Below are positions 8,676 to 17,754 of a DNA stretch of 43,400 nucleotides, piece by piece. The stretch comes from Gammaproteobacteria bacterium. GTDB taxonomy: Bacteria > Pseudomonadota > Gammaproteobacteria > HyVt-429. The DNA lies in NCBI GenBank assembly GCA_022340345.1, contig JAJDOE010000091.1, forward strand, positions 1 to 43,400, given 5' to 3'. Within the stretch, counting starts at the first letter, position 1. Each line of letters begins with the position of its first letter. A program made the translations under genes and the position numbers. The notes under the pieces were generated by a model, which saw nothing but the letters and a program-made list of their open reading frames with translations, ran no database searches and had not been told where the DNA came from.

Positions 8676-9229
8676 TTGACGATATCAACACAGACGCCGA
8701 CCACCGTATGAAGATGAGCGTGGAGGCCGTTCGCCAGGAACTCAAGCATATTCGTACCGGCCGCGCCAATGTGGAGCTGCTTGACCACGTGAAGGTGGAC
8801 TACTACGGAACCTTGACGCCTCTCAGCCAGGCCGCCACGGTAGGGGTAATGGACCCACGCACCCTTTCGGTCCAGCCCTGGGACAAGACCATGGTCGAAG
8901 CGGTGGAAAAGGCCATCCGCGACAGCGACCTGGGTCTCAACCCGGCTACCGCCGGCGATGTCATTCGCGTCCCGCTGCCAGCGTTGACGGAAGAGCGCCG
9001 CAAGGAGATGCAGAAGGTGGCGAGGACGGACGGCGAAAATGGCCGGATCGCGATTCGTAATATCCGGCGCGACGCATTGCATCACCTCAAGGAACTGCTC
9101 AAGGAAAAAGAGATCAACGAGGATGATGAGCGACGCGCGGAAGACGCGATCCAGAAACTCACCGACAAATATGTTGCCGAAATTGATGCCCTGGTGAGCG
9201 AAAAAGAAAAGGACATCATGGAAATCTGA
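8672..9229 (+). CDS. frr: Ribosome recycling factor
   Basis: RRF (185 residues, the same length as in E. coli) splits the post-termination ribosome with EF-G. The family signature LKHIRTGRANVELLDHVKVD lies near residues 25-44, and the C-terminal helix carries RRDALHHLKELLKEKEINED. It is translationally coupled to pyrH through the ATGA overlap. Downstream 38 bases contain a small 6-bp hairpin (GCGTGC 9244-9249 with GCACGC 9255-9260) without a T-run, not enough to call a terminator. Confidence 0.98.
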   Translation: MIDDINTDADHRMKMSVEAVRQELKHIRTGRANVELLDHVKVDYYGTLTPLSQAATVGVMDPRTLSVQPWDKTMVEAVEKAIRDSDLGLNPATAGDVIRVPLPALTEERRKEMQKVARTDGENGRIAIRNIRRDALHHLKELLKEKEINEDDERRAEDAIQKLTDKYVAEIDALVSEKEKDIMEI

Positions 9230-9267
9230 GGCCGCCTGGCCTCGCGTGCCCAGCGCACGCACCTCCC

Positions 9268-10047
9268 TTGACCGATCCCGTCCAACACAGATCTGCACAG
9301 CGTGAACCGGTAGACGGTCCGCCGGTTCCCCGGCATGTGGCTGTCATCATGGACGGCAACGGGCGGTGGGCCCGTCAGCGGGGCAAGCCGCGCATCGCCG
9401 GACACCGCAAGGGCATGGACGTATTGCGCTCGATGGTGGAGGCCGCCGGAGAAGCGGGTGTGCGCTACCTTACGGTATTTGCATTTTCCAGCGAGAACTG
9501 GAAACGACCGGCAACCGAGGTGCAGCTGCTCATGGACCTGTTTGCCAACGCGCTGGACAACGAAGCGGCGAAGCTGGCGGCGAACGGAGTGGGCCTGCGG
9601 GTAGTTGGCGACGTGGCTCGCTTTGGCGATCGCATTAGTCGCCTGATCCGGCGCGCTACCGCGTTGCCGGTGAAGGATCAGGCGCTCACGCTTACGGTAT
9701 GCGCAAATTACGGTGGGCGCTGGGAACTGGTCCGCGCCGCCCGCGAATTGGTGCAGGATGCGCGCCGCGGTGAACTGGAAGCAGAGGACGTGGACGAGGC
9801 GGCGATCGCCCGGCGGCTGCCCCTGGGCGAACTACCGGAGCCGGAGCTGCTGATTCGTACCGGCGGCGAATGGCGCGTCAGCAATTTTCTGCTTTGGCAT
9901 CTGGCATATACCGAACTGTACTTCACCGACGTATTGTGGCCGGATTTCGATGCGCTCGAGTTTCAGCGCGCCCTGGACTGGTTTGCCCAGCGCGAGCGGC
10001 GCTTTGGGCGCACCGGAGACCAACTGCGGGTGCGGTCGGATGCTTAG
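9268..10047 (+). CDS. uppS: (2Z,6E)-farnesyl-PP-dependent undecaprenyl diphosphate synthase
   Basis: This cis-prenyltransferase makes the C55 carrier lipid for peptidoglycan and O-antigen by adding eight isopentenyl units to farnesyl-PP at the membrane surface. The catalytic Asp is D29 in HVAVIMDGNGRWA; SSENWKRP and the C-terminal LLIRTGGEWRVSNFLLWH are the other family signatures. The longest reading starts at TTG 9268 and gives 259 residues. There is no good Shine-Dalgarno before it, and the first ~22 residues are variable in the family, so the exact start is uncertain; no ATG is available upstream of the catalytic motif. Its stop overlaps cdsA by eight bases. Confidence 0.95.
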   Translation: MTDPVQHRSAQREPVDGPPVPRHVAVIMDGNGRWARQRGKPRIAGHRKGMDVLRSMVEAAGEAGVRYLTVFAFSSENWKRPATEVQLLMDLFANALDNEAAKLAANGVGLRVVGDVARFGDRISRLIRRATALPVKDQALTLTVCANYGGRWELVRAARELVQDARRGELEAEDVDEAAIARRLPLGELPEPELLIRTGGEWRVSNFLLWHLAYTELYFTDVLWPDFDALEFQRALDWFAQRERRFGRTGDQLRVRSDA

Positions 10048-10855
10048 GGCGCGGGTGCTTACGGCGCTGGTATTGTTGCTTGCGCTTGCGGTCCTGTTGT
10101 GGAGTGGCCGGCCCGAACTGGTGCAGGGGACCATCGCGCTGTTCCTGTTGGTGGGTGGTTGGGAATGGGCCAGGCTGGCTGGCCTGGCGACACCACGACG
10201 CGAGGTGTATGTGGTTGCGTTGGGCGGTGCAGCGGCCCTGGTGGTATGGCGCGGTGGTATCGTCCTGTGGGTTTGCCTGTTCGCCGGAGCCCTGTGGTGG
10301 CTGTGGCTGATGGTAGGCCTGTCGCGTTTCCGCGCCGTCGCCGGAGACGCCTCGGGCCCCTGGCTGATCGCCGGAGGTTTGACCCTGGTCCCGGCCGGCG
10401 TGGCGCTGAGCGACCTGTACAGCGCAGACCCGGCGCAGCCCGCGCGGCTGTTGTACCTGCTACTGGTGGTATGGACCGCGGATACCGCGGCGTTTTTTGC
10501 CGGGCGTGCCTGGGGCCGGCGAAAACTTGCCCCGCAACTGAGCCCCGGCAAGAGCATTGAGGGCGCAATTGCCGGGCTGCTGGCCGTGGCCGGCCTGGCA
10601 TGGCTGGCGAGCTGGGTCGGACCTTCCCTGGTGGTTGGCTGGTTGCCGGGCTGGGTGTTGCTCGCGATAGTGATTGCCGGATTTTCGATTCTCGGTGACC
10701 TGCAGGTCTCCGCCCTGAAGCGCGCCGCGGGCGCCAAGGACAGCGGTCAGCTGCTTCCCGGCCACGGGGGTGTACTGGACCGCATTGACAGCCTCACCGC
10801 GGCCGCGCCGATGTTCGCCGTCGGCCTGGGTATGTTGGGATTTTTCACGGCATGA
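10040..10855 (+). CDS. cdsA: Phosphatidate cytidylyltransferase
   Basis: CDP-diacylglycerol synthase couples CTP to phosphatidic acid and feeds all phospholipid synthesis. The 271-residue protein is a polytopic inner-membrane protein. Several Leu/Val/Ala/Trp-rich spans are visible, beginning with VLTALVLLLALAVLLWSG directly after the start. The C-terminal family signature KDSGQLLPGHGGVLDRIDS (about 233-251) contains the catalytic acidic residues. ATG 10040 is chosen because it begins just before the first membrane span and overlaps the uppS stop by eight bases; an ORF start at 9950 would lie deep inside uppS and is rejected. Its stop overlaps dxr as ATGA. Confidence 0.96.
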   Translation: MLRARVLTALVLLLALAVLLWSGRPELVQGTIALFLLVGGWEWARLAGLATPRREVYVVALGGAAALVVWRGGIVLWVCLFAGALWWLWLMVGLSRFRAVAGDASGPWLIAGGLTLVPAGVALSDLYSADPAQPARLLYLLLVVWTADTAAFFAGRAWGRRKLAPQLSPGKSIEGAIAGLLAVAGLAWLASWVGPSLVVGWLPGWVLLAIVIAGFSILGDLQVSALKRAAGAKDSGQLLPGHGGVLDRIDSLTAAAPMFAVGLGMLGFFTA

Positions 10856-12045
10856 ACACGCTCTCCATTCTTGGTTCCACCGGTTCGATCGGTTGCAACA
10901 CGCTGGCCGTGGTGCGCGCCAACCCGGACCGATTTCAGGTGCTGGGCCTTAGCGCCCGGAATCGAATCGAGGAATTGGCCGCCCAGGTACGCGAATTTCA
11001 TCCCCGCTGGGCGGTGGTGGAAAGCGAAGCGGATGTGCAGCGCCTGGCCACGCTGGTGGATGGCCAGGACTGCGAGATCCTGTGGGGAGAGACCGGGTTG
11101 ACCCGCATCGCAAGCGACCCGGCGGTGGAGTCGGTGATGTCCGCAATTGTCGGGGCCGCCGGACTGCTTCCGACCATGGCAGCGGTGGGCGCCGCCAAGC
11201 GTGTATTGTTGGCCAACAAGGAACCCCTGGTGATGGCCGGCGAGTGGATCATGGCCGAGGCGGCGCGCAGCGGCGCCGTGTTGCTTCCGGTGGACAGCGA
11301 GCACAATGCGATCTTCCAGTGCCTGCCGGACGACTACCGCGTCGGTCAGCCGGTGCAGGGTGTTGGTGTAACCGGAATCGTTCTGACCGCTTCCGGCGGG
11401 CCGTTTCTCGACCGACAGGGTGACCTGGAGTCTGTCACCCCGGAGCAGGCCTGCGCCCACCCCAACTGGCGCATGGGACCAAAAATCTCCGTGGATTCCG
11501 CTACCCTGATGAACAAAGGGCTGGAACTCATCGAAGCCAGCCGACTTTTCGCCATCGCGCCGGAACAGGTACAGATCGTGATCCATCCGCAGTCGCTGGT
11601 GCATTCGCTGGTCCAGTACCAGGACGGGTCCCTGCTGGCGCAACTGGGTCCGGCCGACATGTGCACCCCCATCGCACACGCCCTGGCCTGGCCACAGAGA
11701 ATCCCGGCCGGCGTGGAATTCCTGGATTTGTTATCCGTGGGGCGGCTGGATTTTCATGCACCGGACGAGGACCGGTTCCCTTGCCTTCGCCTGGCGCGCC
11801 AGGCCATCGAGAGTGGCGGCACTGCGCCGACGATCCTGAATGCGGCCAACGAAGTGGCGGTGGCGGCGTTCCTGGACGGCGAAATCGCTTTCACCGGCAT
11901 TCCCCGGATTATCCGGGCCACCCTGGAGCGCCTGCAACCAGCCGAAGCCGCGAGCCTGGGCGAGGTAATGGCGGCTGACCGGGCCGCCCGGGAGACCGCC
12001 CGTGCGGCATTGCGGGATTCCGACCGCAGGGCGCAACGATCATGA
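10852..12045 (+). CDS. dxr: 1-deoxy-D-xylulose 5-phosphate reductoisomerase
   Basis: Dxr (IspC) converts DXP to 2-C-methyl-D-erythritol 4-phosphate with NADPH, the committed step of the MEP isoprenoid pathway that supplies UppS. The Rossmann motif ILGSTGSIGCNTLAVV is at residues 5-20. LLANKEPLVMAG (about 120-131), LLPVDSEHNAIFQ (about 145-157, metal-binding Asp and Glu) and SATLMNKGLELIEA (about 218-231) are the catalytic parts. The length, 397 residues, is normal. Both ends are coupled by ATGA overlaps, to cdsA upstream and rseP downstream. Confidence 0.98.
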   Translation: MNTLSILGSTGSIGCNTLAVVRANPDRFQVLGLSARNRIEELAAQVREFHPRWAVVESEADVQRLATLVDGQDCEILWGETGLTRIASDPAVESVMSAIVGAAGLLPTMAAVGAAKRVLLANKEPLVMAGEWIMAEAARSGAVLLPVDSEHNAIFQCLPDDYRVGQPVQGVGVTGIVLTASGGPFLDRQGDLESVTPEQACAHPNWRMGPKISVDSATLMNKGLELIEASRLFAIAPEQVQIVIHPQSLVHSLVQYQDGSLLAQLGPADMCTPIAHALAWPQRIPAGVEFLDLLSVGRLDFHAPDEDRFPCLRLARQAIESGGTAPTILNAANEVAVAAFLDGEIAFTGIPRIIRATLERLQPAEAASLGEVMAADRAARETARAALRDSDRRAQRS

Positions 12046-13409
12046 TCGACTGGCTGTATTCCATCGCCGGATTCCTGGTCGCCGTGGGGGTGCTGGTTAC
12101 GGTCCACGAATACGGGCACTTCTGGGTGGCGCGCCGGGTAGGCGTAAAGGTGCTGCGTTTCTCGGTGGGTTTCGGTAGGCCCGTTTGGAGCGGCCGGGGG
12201 AAAGACGGAACCGAGTATGTGCTGGCGAGCCTGCCGCTGGGGGGCTACGTCAAAATGCTGGATGAATCCGAGGGCCCGGTAGCAGCGGAAGATCTGCCAC
12301 GGGCCTTTAATCGCCAGCCCCTGTGGCGACGCGCTGCGGTGGTGCTTGCCGGGCCCGCCGCCAACCTGTTGTTCGCGGTATTCGCGTACGCGGCCCTGTT
12401 CGCCTCCGGCCAGGTGGATCTGGCTCCGGAAGTGGGGCGCGTCGATCCGGAATCCCTGGCGGCAAAGGCGGGTTTCGAGGTGGGCGAGCGCATCGTAGAG
12501 GTGGACGGCCGCCCGGTTCGCGGCTGGGGAGAACAAAGACTGTACCTGATCAACCGGGGCCTCGCCGGGGACCGGGTGGAGTTCCGCACTGCGGACCGGG
12601 AAGGTGGTGCGATTCACGAACGGCAACTGGATTTTTCCGGAATCCCGGCGGCCCGCACGGTGTCTGGTTTCCTTGGCCGCGGCGCCGGTCTGTGGCCGGT
12701 GCAGCCTACCGGTGCCGCGGTCGTGGCCCGGGTGCTGGACGGCAGCCCGGCGGCCCAGGCAGGCCTGCAGGCGGGGGACCGCATTTCTGCCATCGATGGT
12801 CGGCCGGTCCCGGAGGCAACCGAGGCGGTGCGCATCCTGTCCGAGCATGCCGGTCGGCAGGTACATCTGGAACTGGAGCGGGATGGCAAACGCCTGGATG
12901 TTCCATTGACCCCGCGGACCGAGCGGCTGGCGGATGGTCGCGAGGTGGGACGTATCGGCATTGCCCTGGAGCCGCTGGAGTTTCCCGAGGGCTACCGCGT
13001 AAACCTGCGGGATGACCCGTTTTCCGCGGTTTGGCGGGGTGGTGACGAGACCTGGCAGATGAGCGTGCTGCTGGTGCGGCTGGTGGGCAAGATGCTCACT
13101 TTCGAGGTCTCCAGCGACAACATCAGCGGCCCCATCACGATCGCCGTATTCGCCGGCCGCAGTGCCCGGTTGGGGGCGGGGGAATTCGTGTTTTTCCTGG
13201 CGATGATCAGTATTACGCTGGGGATCATGAACCTGCTGCCGATCCCGGTGCTGGATGGCGGCCATTTGCTGTACTACATCGCGGAAGCGGTGCGGGGCGG
13301 GCCGCTTCCCGAGCAGGTGATGCTCAGGGGGCAGCAAATTGGTATCCTATTGCTGTCCGGCCTTATGCTTCTGGCGTTCTGGAACGACGCGATACGGTGG
13401 CTGCAATGA
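12042..13409 (+). CDS. rseP: RIP metalloprotease RseP (site-2 protease)
   Basis: This 455-residue inner-membrane zinc protease makes the second, intramembrane cut of RseA after DegS, releasing sigma-E. Zinc ligands H22 and H26 with the catalytic E23 are in VTVHEYGHFWVARRVG on the first membrane span. The third ligand lies in LLPIPVLDGGHLL near the C-terminus (Asp about residue 405). Between them are two PDZ domains (about 115-200 and 205-290; GFEVGERIVEVDGRPV and GLQAGDRISAIDGRPV). Its substrate RseA is encoded in this same window at 39553-40110. Its start overlaps the dxr stop. A short AT-rich stretch follows before bamA. Confidence 0.97.
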   Translation: MIDWLYSIAGFLVAVGVLVTVHEYGHFWVARRVGVKVLRFSVGFGRPVWSGRGKDGTEYVLASLPLGGYVKMLDESEGPVAAEDLPRAFNRQPLWRRAAVVLAGPAANLLFAVFAYAALFASGQVDLAPEVGRVDPESLAAKAGFEVGERIVEVDGRPVRGWGEQRLYLINRGLAGDRVEFRTADREGGAIHERQLDFSGIPAARTVSGFLGRGAGLWPVQPTGAAVVARVLDGSPAAQAGLQAGDRISAIDGRPVPEATEAVRILSEHAGRQVHLELERDGKRLDVPLTPRTERLADGREVGRIGIALEPLEFPEGYRVNLRDDPFSAVWRGGDETWQMSVLLVRLVGKMLTFEVSSDNISGPITIAVFAGRSARLGAGEFVFFLAMISITLGIMNLLPIPVLDGGHLLYYIAEAVRGGPLPEQVMLRGQQIGILLLSGLMLLAFWNDAIRWLQ

Positions 13410-13467
13410 CACCGGTTACCTTTAAATAATACCAATGAAATCCATCCTGAATTCGGGGGGAGCGCGG

Positions 13468-15762
13468 GTGAGAATAATCAAGCGTAGCCTGATCCTATTA
13501 CTGCTGGGAGCGCAGGCATTGTGGCCGGCGTTTGCGATCGACGCCTTTGTGATCCAGGACATCCGGGTCAAGGGCTTGCAGCGAATCTCGCCGGGAACGG
13601 TTTTCAACTACCTTCCCGTCAAGGTCGGCGACCAGCTGGACGACACCAACGCCCAGCAGGCGATTCGCACCTTGTTCAAAACCGGCTTTTTCAAGAACGT
13701 CGGGTTGGCCCGGGAAGGTAACGTGCTGGTGGTAACGGTAGAAGAACGTGCCTCCATCGCAAGCCTGCAATTTGACGGTAACAAGGAGTTCGACGACGAG
13801 GCCCTCAAGCGGGCGTTGTCCCAGGCGGACGTTGGCGAGGGCCGGATTTTTGATCCCTCGGTTCTGGACAAACTCGAACAGGAGCTCAAATCGCAGTACT
13901 TCAGCCGCGGCCGCTATGGCGCGACGGTAAAGACCACGGTTACGCCGCTGGAGCGCAATCGAGTTGGAATCGCCATTGAAATCGATGAAGGCGAGCGGGC
14001 TCGCATCAAGCAGGTGCGAATCATCGGTGCGGAGGCTTTCGAAGAGAAAGACCTGGTTGGCAAGTTTGAGCTCGGTACTAAATCGGTTTTCAGTTTCTTT
14101 TCTCGTCGCGACCGGTATTCCAAGGAGAAACTTGCCGGAGACCTGGAATCGCTCACCAGTTTTTACCAGGACAACGGCTACCTGGATTTCGCGATTGAGT
14201 CGACCCAGGTATCCATCACGCCGGACAAGCAGGACATCTATATCACCATCAACATCAAGGAAGGCAAACCCTTCCTGGTGAAGGATTACCGCCTTGGCGG
14301 AAAGACCATTCTCGACCAGCAGCAATTACTGCCTCTGGTATCCATCAAGCCCGGCCAGGTGTTTTCCCGCAAGGCGGTATCGCGCTCCAATCAGGCGCTG
14401 TCCGATCGTCTCGCCGAAGAGGGCTACGCCTTTGCCAATGTCAACGCAGTACCGGAAATTGACACGGATGCGCGCACGGTCTCCTTTACGTTTTTTGTCG
14501 ATCCCAACCGGCGGGTCTACGTGCGACGGATTAATATTTCCGGAAACACGACCACTCGGGATGAAGTCATTCGACGTGAGCTGCGCCAGCTGGAAGGGGC
14601 GTGGTTTTCCGCGGACCAGATTCGGCGCTCGCGAATCCGGTTGCGGCGGCTCGGATTTTTTGATGACGTGACCATCGAGACGCCGGCGGTACCAGGCAGT
14701 CCCGACCAGGTGGACATCAACGTGGTGGTTAAGGAGCGTGCCACGGGCACGTTGCTGTTTGGCGTCGGTTACTCGGATGCGGAGGGCGTACTGGTCAACG
14801 CGTCAGTTTCGCAACGAAACCTGTTCGGAACCGGCAAGGAACTGCATCTCAACGTCGACAACTCGGTAGTTACCGAAAGCTACAACATCCGGTATGTGAA
14901 TCCCTACGCGACGCGTGGCGGAATCAGCCTGACCTACCAGGTCTTCAGTACCCGTATCGATGCCGCGCAGGCGAATTCCGCGGACTACATCACCGAAACC
15001 CTTGGCGCGAACATCAGTACGCGCATTCCGGTTTCGGAGTTCAATGCGATCAATGTTGGCGTGGGCGTGGAGCGGATCGACCTGTTTTCCACTCCCGAAA
15101 CGCCGCCGGAGTTCGTGGATTTCATTGCCAACAATCCGAGCAATGATATCGTCAAACTGACTGCGAGCTTCGCCCACGATACCCGCAACAGTTTCATCTT
15201 TCCCGATGGCGGCACCCTGAGCCAGATTGCCCTGGAAGCGTCCTCCCCGGGCAGCGACCTGGAGTACTACCGGCTCCGCTACCAGCACATCCTGTACCTG
15301 AAACTGGTAGGCAGCCTGGTATTGCGGGCACGTGGAGAACTCGGGTATGGCAACGGTTTCGGGGATACCGCGGAATTGCCGTTTTTCCAGAACTTTTTTG
15401 CCGGTGGTTCGTCTTCGGTACGTGGCTACAAGGCCCGCACGCTGGGTCCAAAGGATACCGGCCCATCCCCGCTACCTATCGGTGGCGACCGGCTGGTGCA
15501 GGGCAACCTGGAGTTGTTTTTCGGAGTGCCGGGTCTGGAAGACAGTGCCGACAAACGAATGAGCCTTTTCCTGGATTCCGGACAGGTGTTTGGACCGGGT
15601 CAGAACGTGGATCTGGGCGAAGTGCGAGCATCGGCCGGAGTGGGCTTCCACTGGTTCTCGCCCCTCGGACCGTTGAGTTTCAGTTACGCTTTCCCGCTTA
15701 ACGACAAGGCCGGCGATGAAACCGAGAACTTTCAATTCACGCTTGGTCGTTCGTTCCGGTAA
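13468..15762 (+). CDS. bamA: Outer membrane protein assembly factor BamA
   Basis: BamA folds and inserts beta-barrel proteins in the outer membrane. From the GTG at 13468 the protein has 764 residues: a signal peptide (RSLILLLLGAQALWPAFA, cut before IDAFVIQDIRV), five POTRA domains to about residue 410, and a 16-strand barrel with the loop-6 motif SSSVRGYKA (near 658-666). The start is uncertain. GTG 13468 has GGGGGAG five bases ahead and gives a normal signal peptide. ATG 13435 in the same frame adds 11 residues but has no Shine-Dalgarno. The last strand ends QFTLGRSFR, with an Arg after the usual terminal aromatic residue. Neighbours rseP and skp are standard. Confidence 0.96.
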   Translation: MRIIKRSLILLLLGAQALWPAFAIDAFVIQDIRVKGLQRISPGTVFNYLPVKVGDQLDDTNAQQAIRTLFKTGFFKNVGLAREGNVLVVTVEERASIASLQFDGNKEFDDEALKRALSQADVGEGRIFDPSVLDKLEQELKSQYFSRGRYGATVKTTVTPLERNRVGIAIEIDEGERARIKQVRIIGAEAFEEKDLVGKFELGTKSVFSFFSRRDRYSKEKLAGDLESLTSFYQDNGYLDFAIESTQVSITPDKQDIYITINIKEGKPFLVKDYRLGGKTILDQQQLLPLVSIKPGQVFSRKAVSRSNQALSDRLAEEGYAFANVNAVPEIDTDARTVSFTFFVDPNRRVYVRRINISGNTTTRDEVIRRELRQLEGAWFSADQIRRSRIRLRRLGFFDDVTIETPAVPGSPDQVDINVVVKERATGTLLFGVGYSDAEGVLVNASVSQRNLFGTGKELHLNVDNSVVTESYNIRYVNPYATRGGISLTYQVFSTRIDAAQANSADYITETLGANISTRIPVSEFNAINVGVGVERIDLFSTPETPPEFVDFIANNPSNDIVKLTASFAHDTRNSFIFPDGGTLSQIALEASSPGSDLEYYRLRYQHILYLKLVGSLVLRARGELGYGNGFGDTAELPFFQNFFAGGSSSVRGYKARTLGPKDTGPSPLPIGGDRLVQGNLELFFGVPGLEDSADKRMSLFLDSGQVFGPGQNVDLGEVRASAGVGFHWFSPLGPLSFSYAFPLNDKAGDETENFQFTLGRSFR

Positions 15763-15764
15763 CG

Positions 15765-16250
15765 ATGTTGAAGGTGCTGGCGGTTCTGTTTTCGATTGCG
15801 CTCGCGCCAGCGACCGCCTTTGCCCAGCAACTCAAGATCGGATACGTGGACGTGATCCGCGTGATGGAGCAGTCGCCGCAGGCGGCTGCGGCGGACAAGC
15901 GGATCCGCTCGGAGTTCGAGCCTCGCGATGCGGAATTGCAGAAGCTGCGCGACCGGGTGCGCAAACTGGAAGACGAGGAGGGAAAGGATGCTGCCGGGCA
16001 CGCGGAACGGGAACGGGAATTATTCGCGCTCAAGCGCCAGCTAAAGCGTGCCAGCCAGGAGTTACGCGAGGACTACAATATCCGCCGGAACGAGGAGTTG
16101 CAGTCCCTGCGCAAGCTGGTGGAGCAGGCATCCATTGAAGTCGGGCGCAGCGAGGGCTACGACCTGGTGCTGGAAGCCGTAGCAATCTATGCCAGTGACC
16201 GTATCGACATTTCCGAAAAGATTTTGAAGCGCCTGCAAGCAGGGCCGTGA
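15765..16250 (+). CDS. skp: Periplasmic chaperone Skp/OmpH
   Basis: Skp holds unfolded outer-membrane proteins in the periplasm and delivers them to BamA, encoded two bases upstream. The protein has 161 residues. A signal peptide (MLKVLAVLFSIALAPATAFA, cut before QQ) is followed by the strand motif LKIGYVDVIRVMEQSPQ. A long Lys/Glu/Arg-rich coiled coil spans about 45-115, forming the tentacles of the trimer. A C-terminal return segment ends it (YDLVLEAVAIYASDRIDISE). Family identity rests on this architecture and the bamA-lpxD context. Its stop overlaps the GTG of lpxD. Confidence 0.95.
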   Translation: MLKVLAVLFSIALAPATAFAQQLKIGYVDVIRVMEQSPQAAAADKRIRSEFEPRDAELQKLRDRVRKLEDEEGKDAAGHAERERELFALKRQLKRASQELREDYNIRRNEELQSLRKLVEQASIEVGRSEGYDLVLEAVAIYASDRIDISEKILKRLQAGP

Positions 16251-17308
16251 CGGGCGTCGGAATTTCGATGCCCATCAAACTTGGCGAGCTTGCAGAAAAC
16301 CTGGATGCACGACTGGAAGGAGATGCCACCTGCGAAGTGGATTCGGTGGCGCCTCTGGACGAAGCCGGCCCCAGTCAGTTGACATTCCTCGCCAATCCGC
16401 GATTGCGCCACCAATTGGCGGATTCGCGGGCTGGCGCGGTGCTGCTCAGCGGCAAGCACGCGGGCCTGTTCGCTGGCAACCGAATCATTACCGAGAATCC
16501 CTACGCGTGTTTCGCCCAGGCGGCGATGCATCTGCACCCGCCGGTACCGGTGCAGCCGGGCAGGCACCCGACGGCGGTGCTGGATCCGGGCACGACGATT
16601 GCCGCCTCGGCCCAGATTGGCGCCCACGTGGTCGTGGAAGGCAATACCCGAATTGGAGAGCGTTGTCGCATTGACGCCAATGCCTTCATCGGCACGGATT
16701 GCGAACTGGGCTGCGACGTGGTGGTGCATCCCGGAGTCGTCATTTATCCCGGGTCGCGCATTGGCGACCGCTGCGTGATTCATGCCGGCGCAGTTCTTGG
16801 AGCCGACGGATTTGGCCTTGCGCGTGACGGCGAGCGTTGGTTGCCGGTACCGCAGATCGGGGGAGTACGCATTGGCTCGGATGTCAGTATCGGCGCCAAT
16901 ACCACCATCGATCGCGGCGCCCTGCGAGACACCGTTCTCGGTGATGGTGTCAAACTGGATAACCTGGTCCAGATCGCGCACAACGTCGTGGTAGGGGACC
17001 ACACGGTGATGGCGGCACAGACGGGCGTTGCCGGCAGCACCCGTATCGGACGTTGTTGTGCTTTTGGCGGGCGGGTCGGCGTGCTCGGCCATCTGGAGAT
17101 CAGTGATGGTGTGCAGGTAATGGCTACCAGCCTGGTGACCCGCAACATCGGCAAACCGGGCGACTGGTCTGCGGTGGTGCCGGCGGATGAAAACTCGCGT
17201 TGGCAGAAAAACGTGGCGCGTCTTCGAAAACTGGACGAACTCTGCCGGCGCCTGAAGCGCCTGGAAAGAACCATGAACGGATTTGAAAAACGAGGCACGC
17301 AGAAGTGA
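16247..17308 (+). CDS. lpxD: UDP-3-O-(3-hydroxyacyl)glucosamine N-acyltransferase
   Basis: LpxD adds the second (N-linked) 3-hydroxyacyl chain from acyl-ACP in lipid A synthesis. The N-terminal uridine-binding domain (about 1-100) is followed by a left-handed beta-helix of hexapeptide repeats (about 105-300). The catalytic His lies in LDNLVQIAHNVVVGDH (about 240-255). A C-terminal helix closes the trimer. Two starts are possible: GTG 16247 (353 residues), overlapping the skp stop as GTGA, or ATG 16268 (346 residues, MPIKLGELAENLD). The overlap matches the coupling style of neighbouring genes, so the GTG is listed, but the ATG is nearly as likely. Confidence 0.96.
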   Translation: MTGVGISMPIKLGELAENLDARLEGDATCEVDSVAPLDEAGPSQLTFLANPRLRHQLADSRAGAVLLSGKHAGLFAGNRIITENPYACFAQAAMHLHPPVPVQPGRHPTAVLDPGTTIAASAQIGAHVVVEGNTRIGERCRIDANAFIGTDCELGCDVVVHPGVVIYPGSRIGDRCVIHAGAVLGADGFGLARDGERWLPVPQIGGVRIGSDVSIGANTTIDRGALRDTVLGDGVKLDNLVQIAHNVVVGDHTVMAAQTGVAGSTRIGRCCAFGGRVGVLGHLEISDGVQVMATSLVTRNIGKPGDWSAVVPADENSRWQKNVARLRKLDELCRRLKRLERTMNGFEKRGTQK

Positions 17309-17754
17309 CCACACTAGATATTCACGGAATCCTGGAATACTTGCCGCACCGGTTTCCGTTTCTGATGGTCGACCGGGTTCTGGACTACACCGCGGACCAG
17401 GACCTGACGGCGATCAAGAATGTAACTTTCAACGAGCCCTTTTTTACCGGCCACTTTCCATACCGCCCGGTCATGCCCGGTGTGCTCATCCTCGAGGCGA
17501 TGGTGCAGGCCAGCGCGCTGCTGGCTTCACTGGGGCTCGGGGTACGCGCCAGCGAGAAGCGGATTTACTATTTCGTCGGCGTAGACAAGGCGCGTTTCAA
17601 ACGACCGGTGGAGCCAGGTGACCAGCTGGTGATGCACGTGGTGCAAAAACGGAAACTGAAAGGGATTTGGAAGTGCGGAGCGGTGGCGAAGGTGGATGGC
17701 GAGATCGTCTGCCAGGCGGAATTCCTTTTTACCCACAGGGATGTCGATGATTGA
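17305..17754 (+). CDS. fabZ: 3-hydroxyacyl-[acyl-carrier-protein] dehydratase FabZ
   Basis: FabZ dehydrates 3-hydroxyacyl-ACP in fatty acid elongation and competes with LpxA/LpxD for the same acyl-ACP pool, which explains its place between them. The 149-residue hot-dog-fold protein shows the catalytic pair H50 ([14 protein letters not shown]) and E64 (VLILEAMVQ). The N-terminal motif [13 protein letters not shown] is at 13-25. It starts at GTG 17305, overlapping the lpxD stop as GTGA, and its own stop overlaps lpxA by eight bases. Confidence 0.97.
   Translation: MTTLDIHGILEYLPHRFPFLMVDRVLDYTADQDLTAIKNVTFNEPFFTGHFPYRPVMPGVLILEAMVQASALLASLGLGVRASEKRIYYFVGVDKARFKRPVEPGDQLVMHVVQKRKLKGIWKCGAVAKVDGEIVCQAEFLFTHRDVDD

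Noticed and set aside
9244-9260. Hairpin GCGTGC/GCACGC after frr as a terminator
   Set aside because: It has only 6 bp and no T-run, and uppS follows at once in a conserved operon.
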